45,438 bases of DNA from Terriglobia bacterium. GTDB taxonomy: Bacteria; Acidobacteriota; Terriglobia; Bryobacterales; Bryobacteraceae. This document shows, one piece after another, positions 34,374 to 42,667 of this stretch. The notes under the pieces were generated by a model, which worked only from the letters and a program-made list of their open reading frames with translations, did no database searches and had not been told where the DNA came from. Position 1 is the first letter of the stretch. The number at the start of each line of letters is the position of its first letter. Where the stretch lies: positions 1 through 45,438 of the forward strand of contig PSRJ01000153.1 of the NCBI GenBank assembly GCA_003175985.1. The letters run 5' to 3'. Both the position numbers and the translations under genes were made by a program.

Positions 34374-34844
34374 ATGACTGTCACTTTACCGCGGTCGCGC
34401 GCCCGGCAATGGAGCCGGGCAGCGTGGGCCATGTCGATCCTGTTCGCAAGCTTGCCGCTGGCCAGCAGGCTCTTCGTGGGTGTGTGGGGCTTCGATGGCG
34501 CGCTGGAGCTCTCGTTTCTCTGCCTGGCCCTCGGCACCTACTTGCACTTCCTCGGCCGCCGGCGAGCCAAGGCCCTGCGCGACAGCGCGGCGTTTCTCGA
34601 GCAGGCGATCGAAGCGGCAGGCTCCAACGACGTTGCTGGAGCCATTGCGCTGTTAAGCAAGGCCGCGCGGTTGAGCCCCCGGTTGTGGCAGGCTTATCAA
34701 TACCGTGGTGAGCTTTACTTAAGAAGTTACCGTTTCGAAGAAGCTCTCGAAGATTTCAACCAGGCTATCCAGCTCGCGCCCGAAGAAACGCACCTGCAGG
34801 AGCTGCGCGCATACGCGCAAAGCCTGGTGGGACCGGCCGGCTAG
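34374..34844 (+). CDS. Small membrane-anchored TPR protein
   Basis: This 156-aa protein starts at ATG 34374 behind TGGAG. Two hydrophobic segments lie within about residues 15-60 (AWAMSILFASLPLASRLFV and LELSFLCLALGTYLHFLG). A tetratricopeptide region follows: AIALLSKAARLSPRLWQAYQ, YRGELYLRSYRFEEALEDFN and QAIQLAPEETHLQELRAYA. It probably sits in the inner membrane with its TPR part in the cytoplasm and mediates protein contacts. The partner is unknown. Its stop overlaps the convergent DinB gene by 4 bases. Confidence 0.82.
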   Translation: MTVTLPRSRARQWSRAAWAMSILFASLPLASRLFVGVWGFDGALELSFLCLALGTYLHFLGRRRAKALRDSAAFLEQAIEAAGSNDVAGAIALLSKAARLSPRLWQAYQYRGELYLRSYRFEEALEDFNQAIQLAPEETHLQELRAYAQSLVGPAG

Positions 34845-35347
34845 TTGCCTTCGTCGGCCGACGGGCCGTAGACAGACGGTACGGGAAGATCGTTTAACCG
34901 CAAGTACACCCCGAGCTGCGCGCGGTGGTGAATGCAGTGGTTCATCACAAACGTCCGCAGCACCGTCACCCGCGGCATCGTCATGATCGTTTTCCCCCCG
35001 GCGAGCAGCGACCAGGGTTTGAGCATATGCTCGTCGCTGGCTTTGACAATTTCGTCTCTGGCCGCGGCCACACCTTTATCGAAGATGTCTACCAGCTCCT
35101 TCGCGGAATTAACCGGCGGGGGCTGGTAAGGCGGCGCACCCGGCGGCGCGTAATCAAAGGAATCCAACGTCATAACCTCTTTGGTCCACCCCACCATGGT
35201 CGCCAGATGCTGGCTCAACGCCCCCATGGTGAACGACTTGGCGTGGGGTTTCCAGCCGAGCTTGTCATCGGGCACGCGCTCCAGCGTCTTGCGGGTATTC
35301 GCCATTTCCTGATCAAATTCCGGCAGCATCGATTCGCTAATTTTCAT
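34841..35347 (-). CDS. DinB family protein
   Basis: This 168-aa four-helix-bundle protein starts at ATG 35347 behind AGGAG. Motifs of the DinB/DfrB-like family are visible: KPHAKSFTMGALSQHLATMV, ending in a helix with a His, and TFVMNHCIHHRAQLGVYLRL. The histidines are likely metal ligands (HLATMVGW, NHCIHHR). Members are thiol-dependent or metal-dependent enzymes or stress-induced proteins. The exact reaction of this one is unknown. Confidence 0.88.
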   Translation of the reverse strand: MKISESMLPEFDQEMANTRKTLERVPDDKLGWKPHAKSFTMGALSQHLATMVGWTKEVMTLDSFDYAPPGAPPYQPPPVNSAKELVDIFDKGVAAARDEIVKASDEHMLKPWSLLAGGKTIMTMPRVTVLRTFVMNHCIHHRAQLGVYLRLNDLPVPSVYGPSADEGN

Positions 35348-35486
35348 TCAGGTTCTCCTGTATTTCGCTTTCTCTTCGCCATAGTAAGTCGCTCCCCGGC
35401 GGAAGTCAAGAAACAAATTGGTAAATTCGGAGAACCGTGGAACCCCGTCGCAAGGGGTGCGTCCAGAGTGTATCGGAGACGCGTTT

Positions 35487-35906
35487 ATGAAATTGCCGAT
35501 GGCTCTTCTTTCTCTCGTTCTACTTGCACCGTGGCCTGCCATGCAGGCACGCGTCCGGCTGGGCGGCGTAGCAGTGGGCGCCAGTTATTCGTATTGGGGC
35601 TACTACTCGCCGTGGTACTACGATCCGTTCCTGTTCTATCCGTTCTACGCGCCCGGATATTACACCGGCTTTGCTTACCAGCCGAACATGGGCGCGGTGA
35701 AGCTTCAGACCGTGGATAAAGATGCCTTGGTCTATCTCGATGGCGCGCTGGCGGGCCGGGCGGACAAGCTCAAGCAGATGTGGCTGAACCCCGGCGCGTA
35801 CGAGCTGGAGTTGCGGAACGGCGACAGGCGCTCCACACAGAAGATCTACGTGCTCAGCGGCAAGACGCTCCGCGTGACGCCTCAGTTGATGGAGGTGCGG
35901 CCGTGA
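35487..35906 (+). CDS. Secreted PEGA-domain protein, aromatic-rich
   Basis: This 139-aa protein starts at ATG 35487 behind CGGAG. A signal peptide covers residues 1-21 (MKLPMALLSLVLLAPWPAMQ). A strikingly Tyr/Trp/Phe-rich stretch follows at about 32-68 (YSYWGYYSPWYYDPFLFY). A PEGA domain comes after it (DKDALVYLDGALAGRADKLK, NPGAYELELRNGDRRSTQKI), the carboxypeptidase-regulatory-like fold often found in envelope proteins. The stop overlaps the next gene (GTGA). It is the first of three exported proteins in a row, probably one operon. Confidence 0.88.
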   Translation: MKLPMALLSLVLLAPWPAMQARVRLGGVAVGASYSYWGYYSPWYYDPFLFYPFYAPGYYTGFAYQPNMGAVKLQTVDKDALVYLDGALAGRADKLKQMWLNPGAYELELRNGDRRSTQKIYVLSGKTLRVTPQLMEVRP

Positions 35907-36601
35907 AGCGGGCCGTGCTCTTGCTTTACGCGGCGGGTATGCTGCCGGCGTTTGGCGCTGGCATCCGGCCGCGCGATAGTGCTGCCGATTACCCGGCGCA
36001 TGAATCGGCCGGCGGCGTCACGGTGGGCGCGGCTGTGATTCCGCCCGCGCAGGTGCGAAAGCTGTTCGCCACCGACCTGAATGCTGGCGGGTACATTGTG
36101 CTGGAAGTGGCCGTCTATTCCGACGCCCGCAAAGAAATCGACCTCTCTCCCGGCGATTTTCTGCTGCGCTCTACCGCGGGTGCGGAAACCGCGCGTGCGG
36201 CGAGCGGCAGCGCGATTGCGGCCGCGCTGCAAAGCAAGAACGCGCCTCAGCCGGGCAAGAGCCGCGATGTGTCCGTGTATCCGACAGCGACAGTAGGCTA
36301 CGAATCGGGTGGCTACGACCCGGTCACCGGTCAGCGGCGGCGCGGCGTCTACACGGGTGTCGGTGTCGGAGTGGGCGTCGGCCAACCGCAGCCGCCCGGA
36401 CCCGCCGGAACCGATCGCGATCGCACTACCATGCAGCAGGAGCTCGAAGACAAATCGCTGCCGGCAGGGAAAACCACCAGTGCTGTGGCAGGCTACTTGT
36501 ACTTCCCCAAACCTTCGGGGAAGGCCAGGGATGTCTACGAGCTCACGTATTACGGAAATACCGGGCAGGTGAGGCTGCGCGTGCCGGCGCCCGCCAAATA
36601 A
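35903..36601 (+). CDS. Secreted protein of unknown function, partner of the PEGA protein
   Basis: This 232-aa protein starts at GTG 35903, overlapping the PEGA gene's stop by 4 bases (GTGA). It has a signal peptide (MKRAVLLLYAAGMLPAFGA). A beta-rich domain follows (GGYIVLEVAVYSDARKEIDL, LLRSTAGAETARAASG), then a Gly/Val-rich linker (GVYTGVGVGVGVGQPQPPGP) and a C-terminal half with YELTYYGNTGQVRLRVPAP. The YIVLEVAVYSD and DLSPGDFLL strands resemble DUF4352-like or telluride-type beta sandwiches, but no family is certain. The tight overlap implies it acts with the PEGA protein. Confidence 0.8.
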   Translation: MKRAVLLLYAAGMLPAFGAGIRPRDSAADYPAHESAGGVTVGAAVIPPAQVRKLFATDLNAGGYIVLEVAVYSDARKEIDLSPGDFLLRSTAGAETARAASGSAIAAALQSKNAPQPGKSRDVSVYPTATVGYESGGYDPVTGQRRRGVYTGVGVGVGVGQPQPPGPAGTDRDRTTMQQELEDKSLPAGKTTSAVAGYLYFPKPSGKARDVYELTYYGNTGQVRLRVPAPAK

Positions 36602-36651
36602 GGTAATTCGCGGCACAGAACCAAAGACGTCAATCGCCGTATCATCGCGAT

Positions 36652-37119
36652 ATGCACCGGTGGGTCATTGTGCTCCTCAGCCTCAGCGCCATCCGTGCCG
36701 GCGATGGGCCGCTGGACCGCGCCACGCTGCGCGGCATCAAGGCCTTGAGCGTGATCGTCGATCGTCTTGACGCCGATCTCGAGCAAGCCGGCCTCACTCA
36801 GAACGCCCTGCGCGCCCGGCTCGAGGGACGCTTGAAGAACGCGGGCGTTCCCGTCGATCCCAAAGCAGTGGAATTTGTCGGGCTTCGCGTCAATTCATTC
36901 CTGGCAAAAAAAGGCCCCGATAGTCTTTGCTTCTCGCTGGGCTTCTATCAACCCGTGGTGCTGGCGCGCGATCAGAAGGTTCGCACAGCGAGCCCCACTT
37001 GGGAAGTCCAAACCATGCTCCTGGTCCCACCGAAACCGATGGTGCAATCGGCATTGAACACTGCCGACCAGGTCGCCGATCAGTTCATCAGCGCCTACCA
37101 GGCGGCGAATCCGAAGTGA
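36652..37119 (+). CDS. Secreted small protein of unknown function
   Basis: This 155-aa protein has a short signal peptide (MHRWVIVLLSLSAIRA). The mature part is mixed helix and strand: ALSVIVDRLDADLEQAGLTQ, LRARLEGRLKNAGVPVDPK, FLAKKGPDSLCFSLGFYQPV and ALNTADQVADQFISAYQA. The motif of an N-terminal amphipathic helix, then a central beta sheet, then a C-terminal helix suggests a small lipoprotein-like envelope factor, but there is no lipobox Cys. It is 50 bases from the 232-aa gene and converges on the MFS/spermidine synthase gene. Confidence 0.75.
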   Translation: MHRWVIVLLSLSAIRAGDGPLDRATLRGIKALSVIVDRLDADLEQAGLTQNALRARLEGRLKNAGVPVDPKAVEFVGLRVNSFLAKKGPDSLCFSLGFYQPVVLARDQKVRTASPTWEVQTMLLVPPKPMVQSALNTADQVADQFISAYQAANPK

Positions 37120-37126
37120 TCGGGCG

Positions 37127-39163
37127 CTACTTCAAAATCTGAAACAGGTTCGAATAGTCGTCGGTCCACAGCCGCACCTTGCGGGCCTTCGCCAGATCGG
37201 TGGAGCGGCTCAGAATGGACTGGCTGAAGCCGGCGGAGGGCGAGCGGATGAGTACCCACGTGGCGCCGAACAGATCTTGCGTATCGTCGTCTTCAGTGTC
37301 CACGACGCGGCCGATCTTGCCCGTCACTTGCGTTTCGCCCGCCAAAACCGGTTGCAGGTCGAGATAACGGTTCGAGATGTGCACTACCAGGAAGCCGTCG
37401 GGCTTGAGGTGGCGGAAATAGAGCTGCATAGCCTCGCGCGTGAGCAGGTGTACGGGGATGGCATCGCTCGAGAAGGCATCGACTACAAGAATGTCGAAGT
37501 TCTCCGGCTGTTCGCGCTCGAGGGATAGCCGGGCATCGCCCATGGCGATATCGACTTTCGCCTTCGAATCGGGCACGAAGTAGAACTGCCCCTTGGCGAT
37601 CGGGGGCACCAGCGGGTTGATTTCATAGAAGCGGACGTAATCGCCCGGCTTGCCGAAGGCAGCCATGGTGCCGGTGCCCAGGCCGATAACGCCGATGCGG
37701 ATAGGGCCGGTGGTGTGCCGGTCCTGCACCGCGAGCGCCACGCCGCTGCCGCCGCCGTAATAAGTGATGGGGATATCGCGCTTGGAGGGCGCCAGGTACT
37801 CTTCCCCGTGATTGATGGTGCCGTGGATCAGGGTGCGAATCGTATCCTGAGCGTTGACCGGGCCGCTGTCGCGCACGCGCAGGCCGCCATAGAAGTTGCG
37901 CACCACCAGGCGGGCGTTCCGCTCCGCGGTGCGGATCTGCAGACCCACATACACCGTCAGCGCCAATGCCAACGTGGAGGCCGCCAGCGGCGCCGGTTGG
38001 CGCCAACTGCGGAACCATCGGAGCGCCGGGTCGAACTTCATCACCAAGACCATGAGGACAGCGCACGCCACCAGTCCGAGCGGCATTTCGTAGAAGGCAT
38101 GGAACAGGTGAGGAGCCACCAGCCCAACGAGCAGGCCGCCGGCCGCCCCTCCCACCGACACCATCACGTAGAAATGCGTAAGATACCGCGGGTGCGGCTT
38201 CATCTGCGCCAATTCCCCGTGGCATACCATGCAGCAGACGAAGAGCCCCATGGAAAACAGCGGCACCAGGATTTTGATCGAGACGTTGCCTTCCAGGTCG
38301 CCCGACATGGCATATGCCATCGATCCGAGCGCGATAGCGCCCAGGGGAATGTATGGAAAGCGCCGGTACCAGCCGCTGCCTTCAAAACACAGGATGAACG
38401 TCAGCAAGTAGACGCTCAAGGGCAGCACCCACAGGAACGGAATTGCCGCTACATTCTGCGACAGGTGGTTGGTGATGGCGAGCAGGAGCGTCGACGCGCA
38501 GGCGGCCAAGGCGCCCCACATCCAATACTGCGCGGCGCGCGGACGTTCGGCCGCTTCGACCTCGGCCGGCACTTCGATCACATAGGCGTTACCCGAGCGA
38601 ATCGCCGTTATGGCGCACAGCACGATGAACGCTCCATAAGCAATGGACCACATCCCCGCCTGCTGCCTCGTGGTGTACACCGGCTCGAAGAGAAACGGGT
38701 AGCTCACCAGCGCGAACATCGACCCGGCATTCGAGAGAGCGAACAAGCGGTACGGGATCGCGCCCTTGAACTGGCGCGTGTACCAGGCCTGCAGCAGCGG
38801 GCCCGTGGTGGACAGCAGAAAATAGGGAAGTCCCACCGAGACAGCCAGCACGGCGAGAATGCCGACCACCGGGTCGCCCGTCCCGGATGGTTTCAGCCAT
38901 TCGCGCGGATAAATAGGAAGCACCGCCGCGCTGACCACGAGCAGGAAGACGTGCAGCAGCATCTGCGTTCGGGGCTTGAGATGCCGGACGGTCGTGTGTG
39001 AGTAAAGATACCCCAACACCAGAACGGTTTGAAAGAAGAGCATGCAGGTGGTCCAGACGGCGGCCGAGCCGCCGAACCACGGCAGAATGATTTTGGCGAT
39101 CACCGGCTGCACCTGGAACAGCAGAAAGGCGCTCACTACGATCGTCAACGCATAAAGAATCAT
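37127..39163 (-). CDS. Fused MFS transporter-like/spermidine synthase-like protein
   Basis: This 678-aa protein has an N-terminal membrane part of about 12 helices, beginning MILYALTIVVSAFLLFQVQP and going on with WFGGSAAVWTTCMLFFQT. This is the pattern of the fused MFS/spermidine synthase family. The C-terminal about 210 residues form a spermidine-synthase-like Rossmann fold, with GVIGLGTGTMAAFGKPGDYV (nucleotide site), YEINPLVPPIAKGQF and VDAFSSDAIPVHLLTREAMQ. The aminopropyl-transfer reaction is not certain for the membrane-fused forms. The start is ATG 39163. It is convergent with the small secreted gene (7 bases apart). Confidence 0.9.
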   Translation of the reverse strand: MILYALTIVVSAFLLFQVQPVIAKIILPWFGGSAAVWTTCMLFFQTVLVLGYLYSHTTVRHLKPRTQMLLHVFLLVVSAAVLPIYPREWLKPSGTGDPVVGILAVLAVSVGLPYFLLSTTGPLLQAWYTRQFKGAIPYRLFALSNAGSMFALVSYPFLFEPVYTTRQQAGMWSIAYGAFIVLCAITAIRSGNAYVIEVPAEVEAAERPRAAQYWMWGALAACASTLLLAITNHLSQNVAAIPFLWVLPLSVYLLTFILCFEGSGWYRRFPYIPLGAIALGSMAYAMSGDLEGNVSIKILVPLFSMGLFVCCMVCHGELAQMKPHPRYLTHFYVMVSVGGAAGGLLVGLVAPHLFHAFYEMPLGLVACAVLMVLVMKFDPALRWFRSWRQPAPLAASTLALALTVYVGLQIRTAERNARLVVRNFYGGLRVRDSGPVNAQDTIRTLIHGTINHGEEYLAPSKRDIPITYYGGGSGVALAVQDRHTTGPIRIGVIGLGTGTMAAFGKPGDYVRFYEINPLVPPIAKGQFYFVPDSKAKVDIAMGDARLSLEREQPENFDILVVDAFSSDAIPVHLLTREAMQLYFRHLKPDGFLVVHISNRYLDLQPVLAGETQVTGKIGRVVDTEDDDTQDLFGATWVLIRSPSAGFSQSILSRSTDLAKARKVRLWTDDYSNLFQILK

Positions 39164-39199
39164 GAATTTTCTAACCTAGTCCCTCGGTTCCGCGCGGAC

Positions 39200-40366
39200 C
39201 TATTTATACGCCGGCACTCCCGTTATCCTCTCACCAATCACCAGCGCGTGGATATGGTCGGTGCCTTCGTATGTCTTGACGGTTTCCAGATTACAGAGGT
39301 GACGCATGATGGGGTATTCGTCGGTGATTCCGTTGGCTCCGAGCAGGTCGCGGCTGAGACGGGCACACTCCAGAGCAATCGCGACGTTGTTCCGCTTAAG
39401 CATAGAGATGTGCGCCGGTTCGATCTGGTTCCGGTCTTTGAGGCGGCCGGCATGCACGGCGAGGAGTTGCGCCTTGGTGATCTCGGTGATCATCCAGGCA
39501 AGCTTTTCCTGCACCAGTTGGTGCGAAGCGATCGGCCGGTCGTCAAACTGCTTGCGCAGCACGGCGTACTGGCGCGCCGTTTCGTAGCAATCCATGGCCG
39601 CTCCGAGCGCCCCCCAGCCGATCCCGTAGCGCGCTTGCGAAAGGCAGCTCAGCGGCCCTTTGAGCCCCTGTGCCCCCGGCAGCAGTGCGCTATCGGGCAC
39701 GCGGCAATCGGAGAAGGAAAGGCTGGAAGTGACCGACGCCCGCATGGACCATTTGCCGTGGATATCCGAAGTGCGGAAGCCCGGCGTGCCGCGTTCGACG
39801 AGGAAGCCGCGGACGCCCGCATCCGTTCGCGCCCACACCAGCGCGACTTGCGCCAGGGTGCCGTTGGTGATCCAGGTCTTTTCGCCGTTGAGGACCCAGC
39901 AGGCGCCTTCCTTGCGCGCCGTGGTGCGCATCCCCGCGGGGTTGGATCCGAAATCGGGTTCGGTGAGCCCGAAGCACCCCACGGCTTCCCCGCTTTGCAA
40001 AGCAGGCAGCCAGCGCTGTTTCTGCTCCTCGGAGCCGTAGGTGAGAATCGGGTACATGACCAGCCCGCCCTGCACGGAAACGAAGCTGCGTAAGCCGGAA
40101 TCGGCGCGTTCGAGCTCCTGCATGATCAGCCCGTACTCGACATGGGTCATGCCCGCGCAGCCATAGCCTTCGAGATTAGCGCCGAGAAACCCGAGTGCCG
40201 CCATTTCCGGGATGAGTTCGTGGGGAAAGCGGGCCTCGCGGAAGCAATCGCGCATGAGGGGAACGGCACGTTCGTCGGCAAACCGCCGCGCCGTCTGGCG
40301 GACGAGCAGCTCCTGTTCGCTGAACAGCGAATCGACAGCGAAGTAGTCTACGCCCTTGAATGGCAT
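39200..40366 (-). CDS. gcdH: Glutaryl-CoA dehydrogenase
   Basis: This 388-aa acyl-CoA dehydrogenase converts glutaryl-CoA to crotonyl-CoA and CO2 with FAD. The start is ATG 40366 with AGGA upstream. Motifs include GCFGLTEPDFGSNPAGM, WVLNGEKTWITNGTLAQV, QARYGIGWGALGAAMDCYE and the C-terminal LGANGITDEYPIMRHLCNLE, then TVKTYEGTDHIHALVIGERI, where Glu in KTYEGTD is the catalytic base. These match GcdH better than short-chain dehydrogenases. The step feeds lysine, tryptophan and aromatic breakdown. The substrate is assigned by homology, and a close relative acting on another acyl-CoA remains possible. Confidence 0.87.
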   Translation of the reverse strand: MPFKGVDYFAVDSLFSEQELLVRQTARRFADERAVPLMRDCFREARFPHELIPEMAALGFLGANLEGYGCAGMTHVEYGLIMQELERADSGLRSFVSVQGGLVMYPILTYGSEEQKQRWLPALQSGEAVGCFGLTEPDFGSNPAGMRTTARKEGACWVLNGEKTWITNGTLAQVALVWARTDAGVRGFLVERGTPGFRTSDIHGKWSMRASVTSSLSFSDCRVPDSALLPGAQGLKGPLSCLSQARYGIGWGALGAAMDCYETARQYAVLRKQFDDRPIASHQLVQEKLAWMITEITKAQLLAVHAGRLKDRNQIEPAHISMLKRNNVAIALECARLSRDLLGANGITDEYPIMRHLCNLETVKTYEGTDHIHALVIGERITGVPAYK

Positions 40367-40427
40367 GCGGGTAATCCTATATTTGACCACGGAATGAAAA
40401 GGGGGGCGTGCGGCTGGAGATGCGCAT

Positions 40428-40588
40428 TCATACCCCACTCAGCAACAGTTTCGTTGGCCACCTCTGGCGGCCGTGGAAAACGGCGATCAGCTCCAAGCGG
40501 TCGCTTCGGACCCGGTAGGGAATGATGTGATGTAGTTGCGTAGGTGCTCAAGGTGGCGTATCGCCCGAGGCGACCAGACAATCTTCAT
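40428..40588 (-). pseudogene. ParE/RelE-type toxin remnant with internal deletion
   Basis: An ATG at 40588 overlaps the antitoxin stop (ATGA) and begins MKIVWSPRAIRHLEHLRNYI, a normal ParE/RelE N-terminus. That frame soon stops. In a neighbouring frame, starting at about 40545, sequence reads HHIIPYRVRSDRLELIAVFH then GRQRWP and ends at TGA 40428-40430, exactly a ParE C-terminus. A normal ParE has about 50 more residues between these parts. The gene has therefore lost its middle (about 150 bases) and is out of frame across the junction, where the direct repeat ACATC occurs twice. The toxin should be inactive. The antitoxin remains. Confidence 0.88.
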
Positions 40589-40842
40589 TTCGGGGCTTTG
40601 GTCTCACCGGGCTTGCCCCACGTTTTCAGCCATTGTTCGACCCTTTCGTGGGTGATGCCCTTCCCGGCATCGAGTTCCGCAACGCCAGCTTGGAGCTCGC
40701 CGAGCTGCCATTCTTCGGATTCGACAAAGGCGGCGATTGCCTCGGCCGCGAGAAACGATTTCGAGCGTCTCGAACGCTTTGCGAGGGCATCAAGACGCCT
40801 CTTAGTTTCCCGGTCTAAGCGGATGGAGAGGGTCTCAGTCAT
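40585..40842 (-). CDS. Ribbon-helix-helix (CopG/ParD-like) antitoxin
   Basis: This 85-aa protein starts at ATG 40842 (MTETLSIRLDRETKRRLDAL). It has the N-terminal ribbon-helix-helix fold of CopG/ParD-type antitoxins (SIRLDRETKRRLDALAKRSR, then SKSFLAAEAI). An acidic helical C-terminus follows, which would bind the toxin (ESEEWQLGELQAGVAELDAG). Its stop overlaps the toxin start by 4 bases, the usual arrangement. The toxin is disrupted, so this may be a solitary antitoxin, perhaps still a DNA-binding repressor or one that neutralises related toxins. Confidence 0.88.
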   Translation of the reverse strand: MTETLSIRLDRETKRRLDALAKRSRRSKSFLAAEAIAAFVESEEWQLGELQAGVAELDAGKGITHERVEQWLKTWGKPGETKAPK

Positions 40843-40999
40843 GACTTGTGCTCGCGTGTATACATGTTCGCACAACATCCTGCCGAACCGCCCTCGCCAA
40901 TAGAACATGGCCCTAACCCTTCGAAGATCTGAGTTTCTTGTTATCTTGGACTACGCGCTGCGAACGGCTCGTCGCGGCCAGAGCTTGGGAGATGACTTT

Positions 41000-41638
41000 A
41001 TGAGGATGATCCTATTTTGTGTCCTATTGCTTGCTGCGCTTCCGGCGATCCCTCAGGACCGGACCCCGCTGCCACGCGACATTAACGCGGTGACGCTCTC
41101 CCGCCTGCCTCCGGTCACGGCGGCAGACCTGGATGAAGAGGGGCAGCGTCTTCTGGCCGCGAGAACCAACTTCAAGCCGGCGCCGGGCCCGACCCACGTC
41201 ACGATCTACAGCCCAAGGGAACTCGATCTGGGCATCCCCTCCGGTGAAAAAAGCCCCGTAGGTCCTCGATATTTTCAGCTCGCTGTGCTGATCATGGCAA
41301 GGGAGATCGATCAACAATACGAATGGTCCGCGCACGAGCCGGCGGGCCGGCGGCAGGGCTTGGAGCAAGCGGTCATCGATGTCGTCAAGTACAACCGGGA
41401 CGTGGCGGGACTATCCGAGAAGGACGCAACCCTGATCACTTTCGGGCGCACGCTGTTTCGCGAACACCGGGTCAGCAGTGAACTTTGGGAAAAGATGGTG
41501 AACCAATTTGGGCGTCAGCGTACCGTCCAGCTCATGATGATCATGGGCGACTACTTCCGGGTAGGCTTCATGCTCAACGCCATCGATCAGCACCTTCCGC
41601 CCGAGCGCGCGGCACTGCTGCCGCCGTTGACGAAATAG
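41000..41638 (+). CDS. Secreted AhpD/carboxymuconolactone-decarboxylase-like protein
   Basis: This 212-aa protein starts at ATG 41000 behind GGGAG. It has a signal peptide (MRMILFCVLLLAALPAIPQ). The mature part has the CMD fold: AAVSVLIMARE-type helix (LAVLIMAREIDQQYEWSAHE), EQAVIDVVKYNRDVAGLSEK and TLITFGRTLFREHRVSSELW, with a C-terminal RTVQLMMIMGDYFRVGFMLN. CMD-family proteins usually carry a CxxC thiol pair; here that pair is replaced by EWSAHEPA, as is common in the secreted acidobacterial type. The function is thus not the AhpD redox reaction. A second secreted protein gene starts 15 bases on. Confidence 0.82.
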   Translation: MRMILFCVLLLAALPAIPQDRTPLPRDINAVTLSRLPPVTAADLDEEGQRLLAARTNFKPAPGPTHVTIYSPRELDLGIPSGEKSPVGPRYFQLAVLIMAREIDQQYEWSAHEPAGRRQGLEQAVIDVVKYNRDVAGLSEKDATLITFGRTLFREHRVSSELWEKMVNQFGRQRTVQLMMIMGDYFRVGFMLNAIDQHLPPERAALLPPLTK

Positions 41639-41652
41639 TGCCCGGACATAGA

Positions 41653-42621
41653 ATGCTCCTCATGATGCGAAATTCGCTGCTGATCGCGCTGGCGGCTGCC
41701 GTTTGCATTCCGGCCGTTTTCGCCGCTGATTGCGACCGGACGTGCCTGAAGGGCGTGCTCGACCAATACCTGAATGCCGTAATCCAACACAACCCCTCAG
41801 GCGTGGCGTTGACGCCCGGATATCGGCAGACTGAGAACGCGGTGATTCGCCGTCCGGGCCAGGGAATTTGGCAGACAGCGAAGGCGCTGGGCAAGGTGCA
41901 GCGGCGCTACTTCGACCCGGCGACGCAGAACGCAGGATATTTCGGTACGCTCGAAGAGACCTCCGGCAATGCAGCCGTGGTGACGCTACGGCTGAAGGTT
42001 ACCGACCGGAAGGTGGCCGAGGCCGAATGGTATCTCGCGCGAAAAGGCGACCCAGGTATCGGTACGGGCGCAGGCGCGCAGGCCAACAACTCTTTCTGGG
42101 ATGCGGAATACCTGGCCGGGCATCCGCCAGCGGAGCGCGTGGCGCCTAAAGCCGAGCGCGTTTCGCGTGAGGATTTGATCGCCATCACCAACAGTTATTT
42201 CGATTCCCTTTCGGCCCACGACGGCCACGTCATGATCGCACATCCCGGCTGCGTGCGCCTCGAAAACGGCGTGCTCACCACCCAACGCGACGCGCCGGCG
42301 AATCTGCCGGCCAATGCCGCCGGCGTTTTCAACGGCAAGACCGATTGCATGAACGAGGGGGCGATGACGAACATCTACGCTGTAGTCGCCCGGCGTTTCC
42401 CTCTTGTGGATGAAGAAGCCGGCACAGTGCTCGGGTTAGGCGTCTTCCTGCGCAAACCGGGCGTGGCGATGCGCCGCAATCAGTTCAGTGAGTGGTTCTT
42501 TATCGACCAAGGCAAACTGCGCGCTATCTATTCCTCGATGTTCTATCCGGACCAGGACGCTTTGGTGCCCAACTGGCCGCCCTACAACGGGAATTGGCCC
42601 GTGCTCCCGCCGCCGAGGTAG
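41653..42621 (+). CDS. Secreted protein of unknown function
   Basis: This 322-aa protein starts at ATG 41653; an ATG at 41662 or 41665 is also possible. A signal peptide covers about 1-24 (NSLLIALAAAVCIPAVFA). The mature protein starts DCDRTCLKGVLDQYLNAVIQ, with a close Cys pair. Two similar NTF2/SnoaL-like halves seem present: LDQYLNAVIQHNP and ITNSYFDSLSAHDG each open a helix-strand unit and are followed by EN.V and later RR-type segments. That internal likeness is by eye only. It follows the CMD-like gene by 15 bases and precedes the tannase gene, so the three may form an operon. Confidence 0.8.
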   Translation: MLLMMRNSLLIALAAAVCIPAVFAADCDRTCLKGVLDQYLNAVIQHNPSGVALTPGYRQTENAVIRRPGQGIWQTAKALGKVQRRYFDPATQNAGYFGTLEETSGNAAVVTLRLKVTDRKVAEAEWYLARKGDPGIGTGAGAQANNSFWDAEYLAGHPPAERVAPKAERVSREDLIAITNSYFDSLSAHDGHVMIAHPGCVRLENGVLTTQRDAPANLPANAAGVFNGKTDCMNEGAMTNIYAVVARRFPLVDEEAGTVLGLGVFLRKPGVAMRRNQFSEWFFIDQGKLRAIYSSMFYPDQDALVPNWPPYNGNWPVLPPPR

Positions 42622-42637
42622 CGCCGCCGAACGCTGA

Positions 42638-42643
42638 TATAAT
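42638..42643 (+). promoter_or_regulatory. Possible -10 element of the tannase gene
   Basis: A perfect TATAAT hexamer lies 25 bases before ATG 42668. No convincing -35 hexamer is seen at the usual distance, so the promoter is only tentative. The site would allow separate transcription of the tannase gene from the two secreted-protein genes upstream. Confidence 0.3.
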
Positions 42644-42667
42644 CGGCTCGCTGGAGGGAGAGTCGAG

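Noticed and set aside
37715-39001. 428-aa plus-strand frame opposite the MFS/spermidine synthase gene
   Set aside because: The His/Arg/Gln-rich composition is typical of an antisense shadow, and the other strand encodes a well-formed membrane protein.
40348-40581. 77-aa minus-strand frame between glutaryl-CoA dehydrogenase and the antitoxin
   Set aside because: It is a shadow of the deleted ParE toxin, whose real frames are recognisable.
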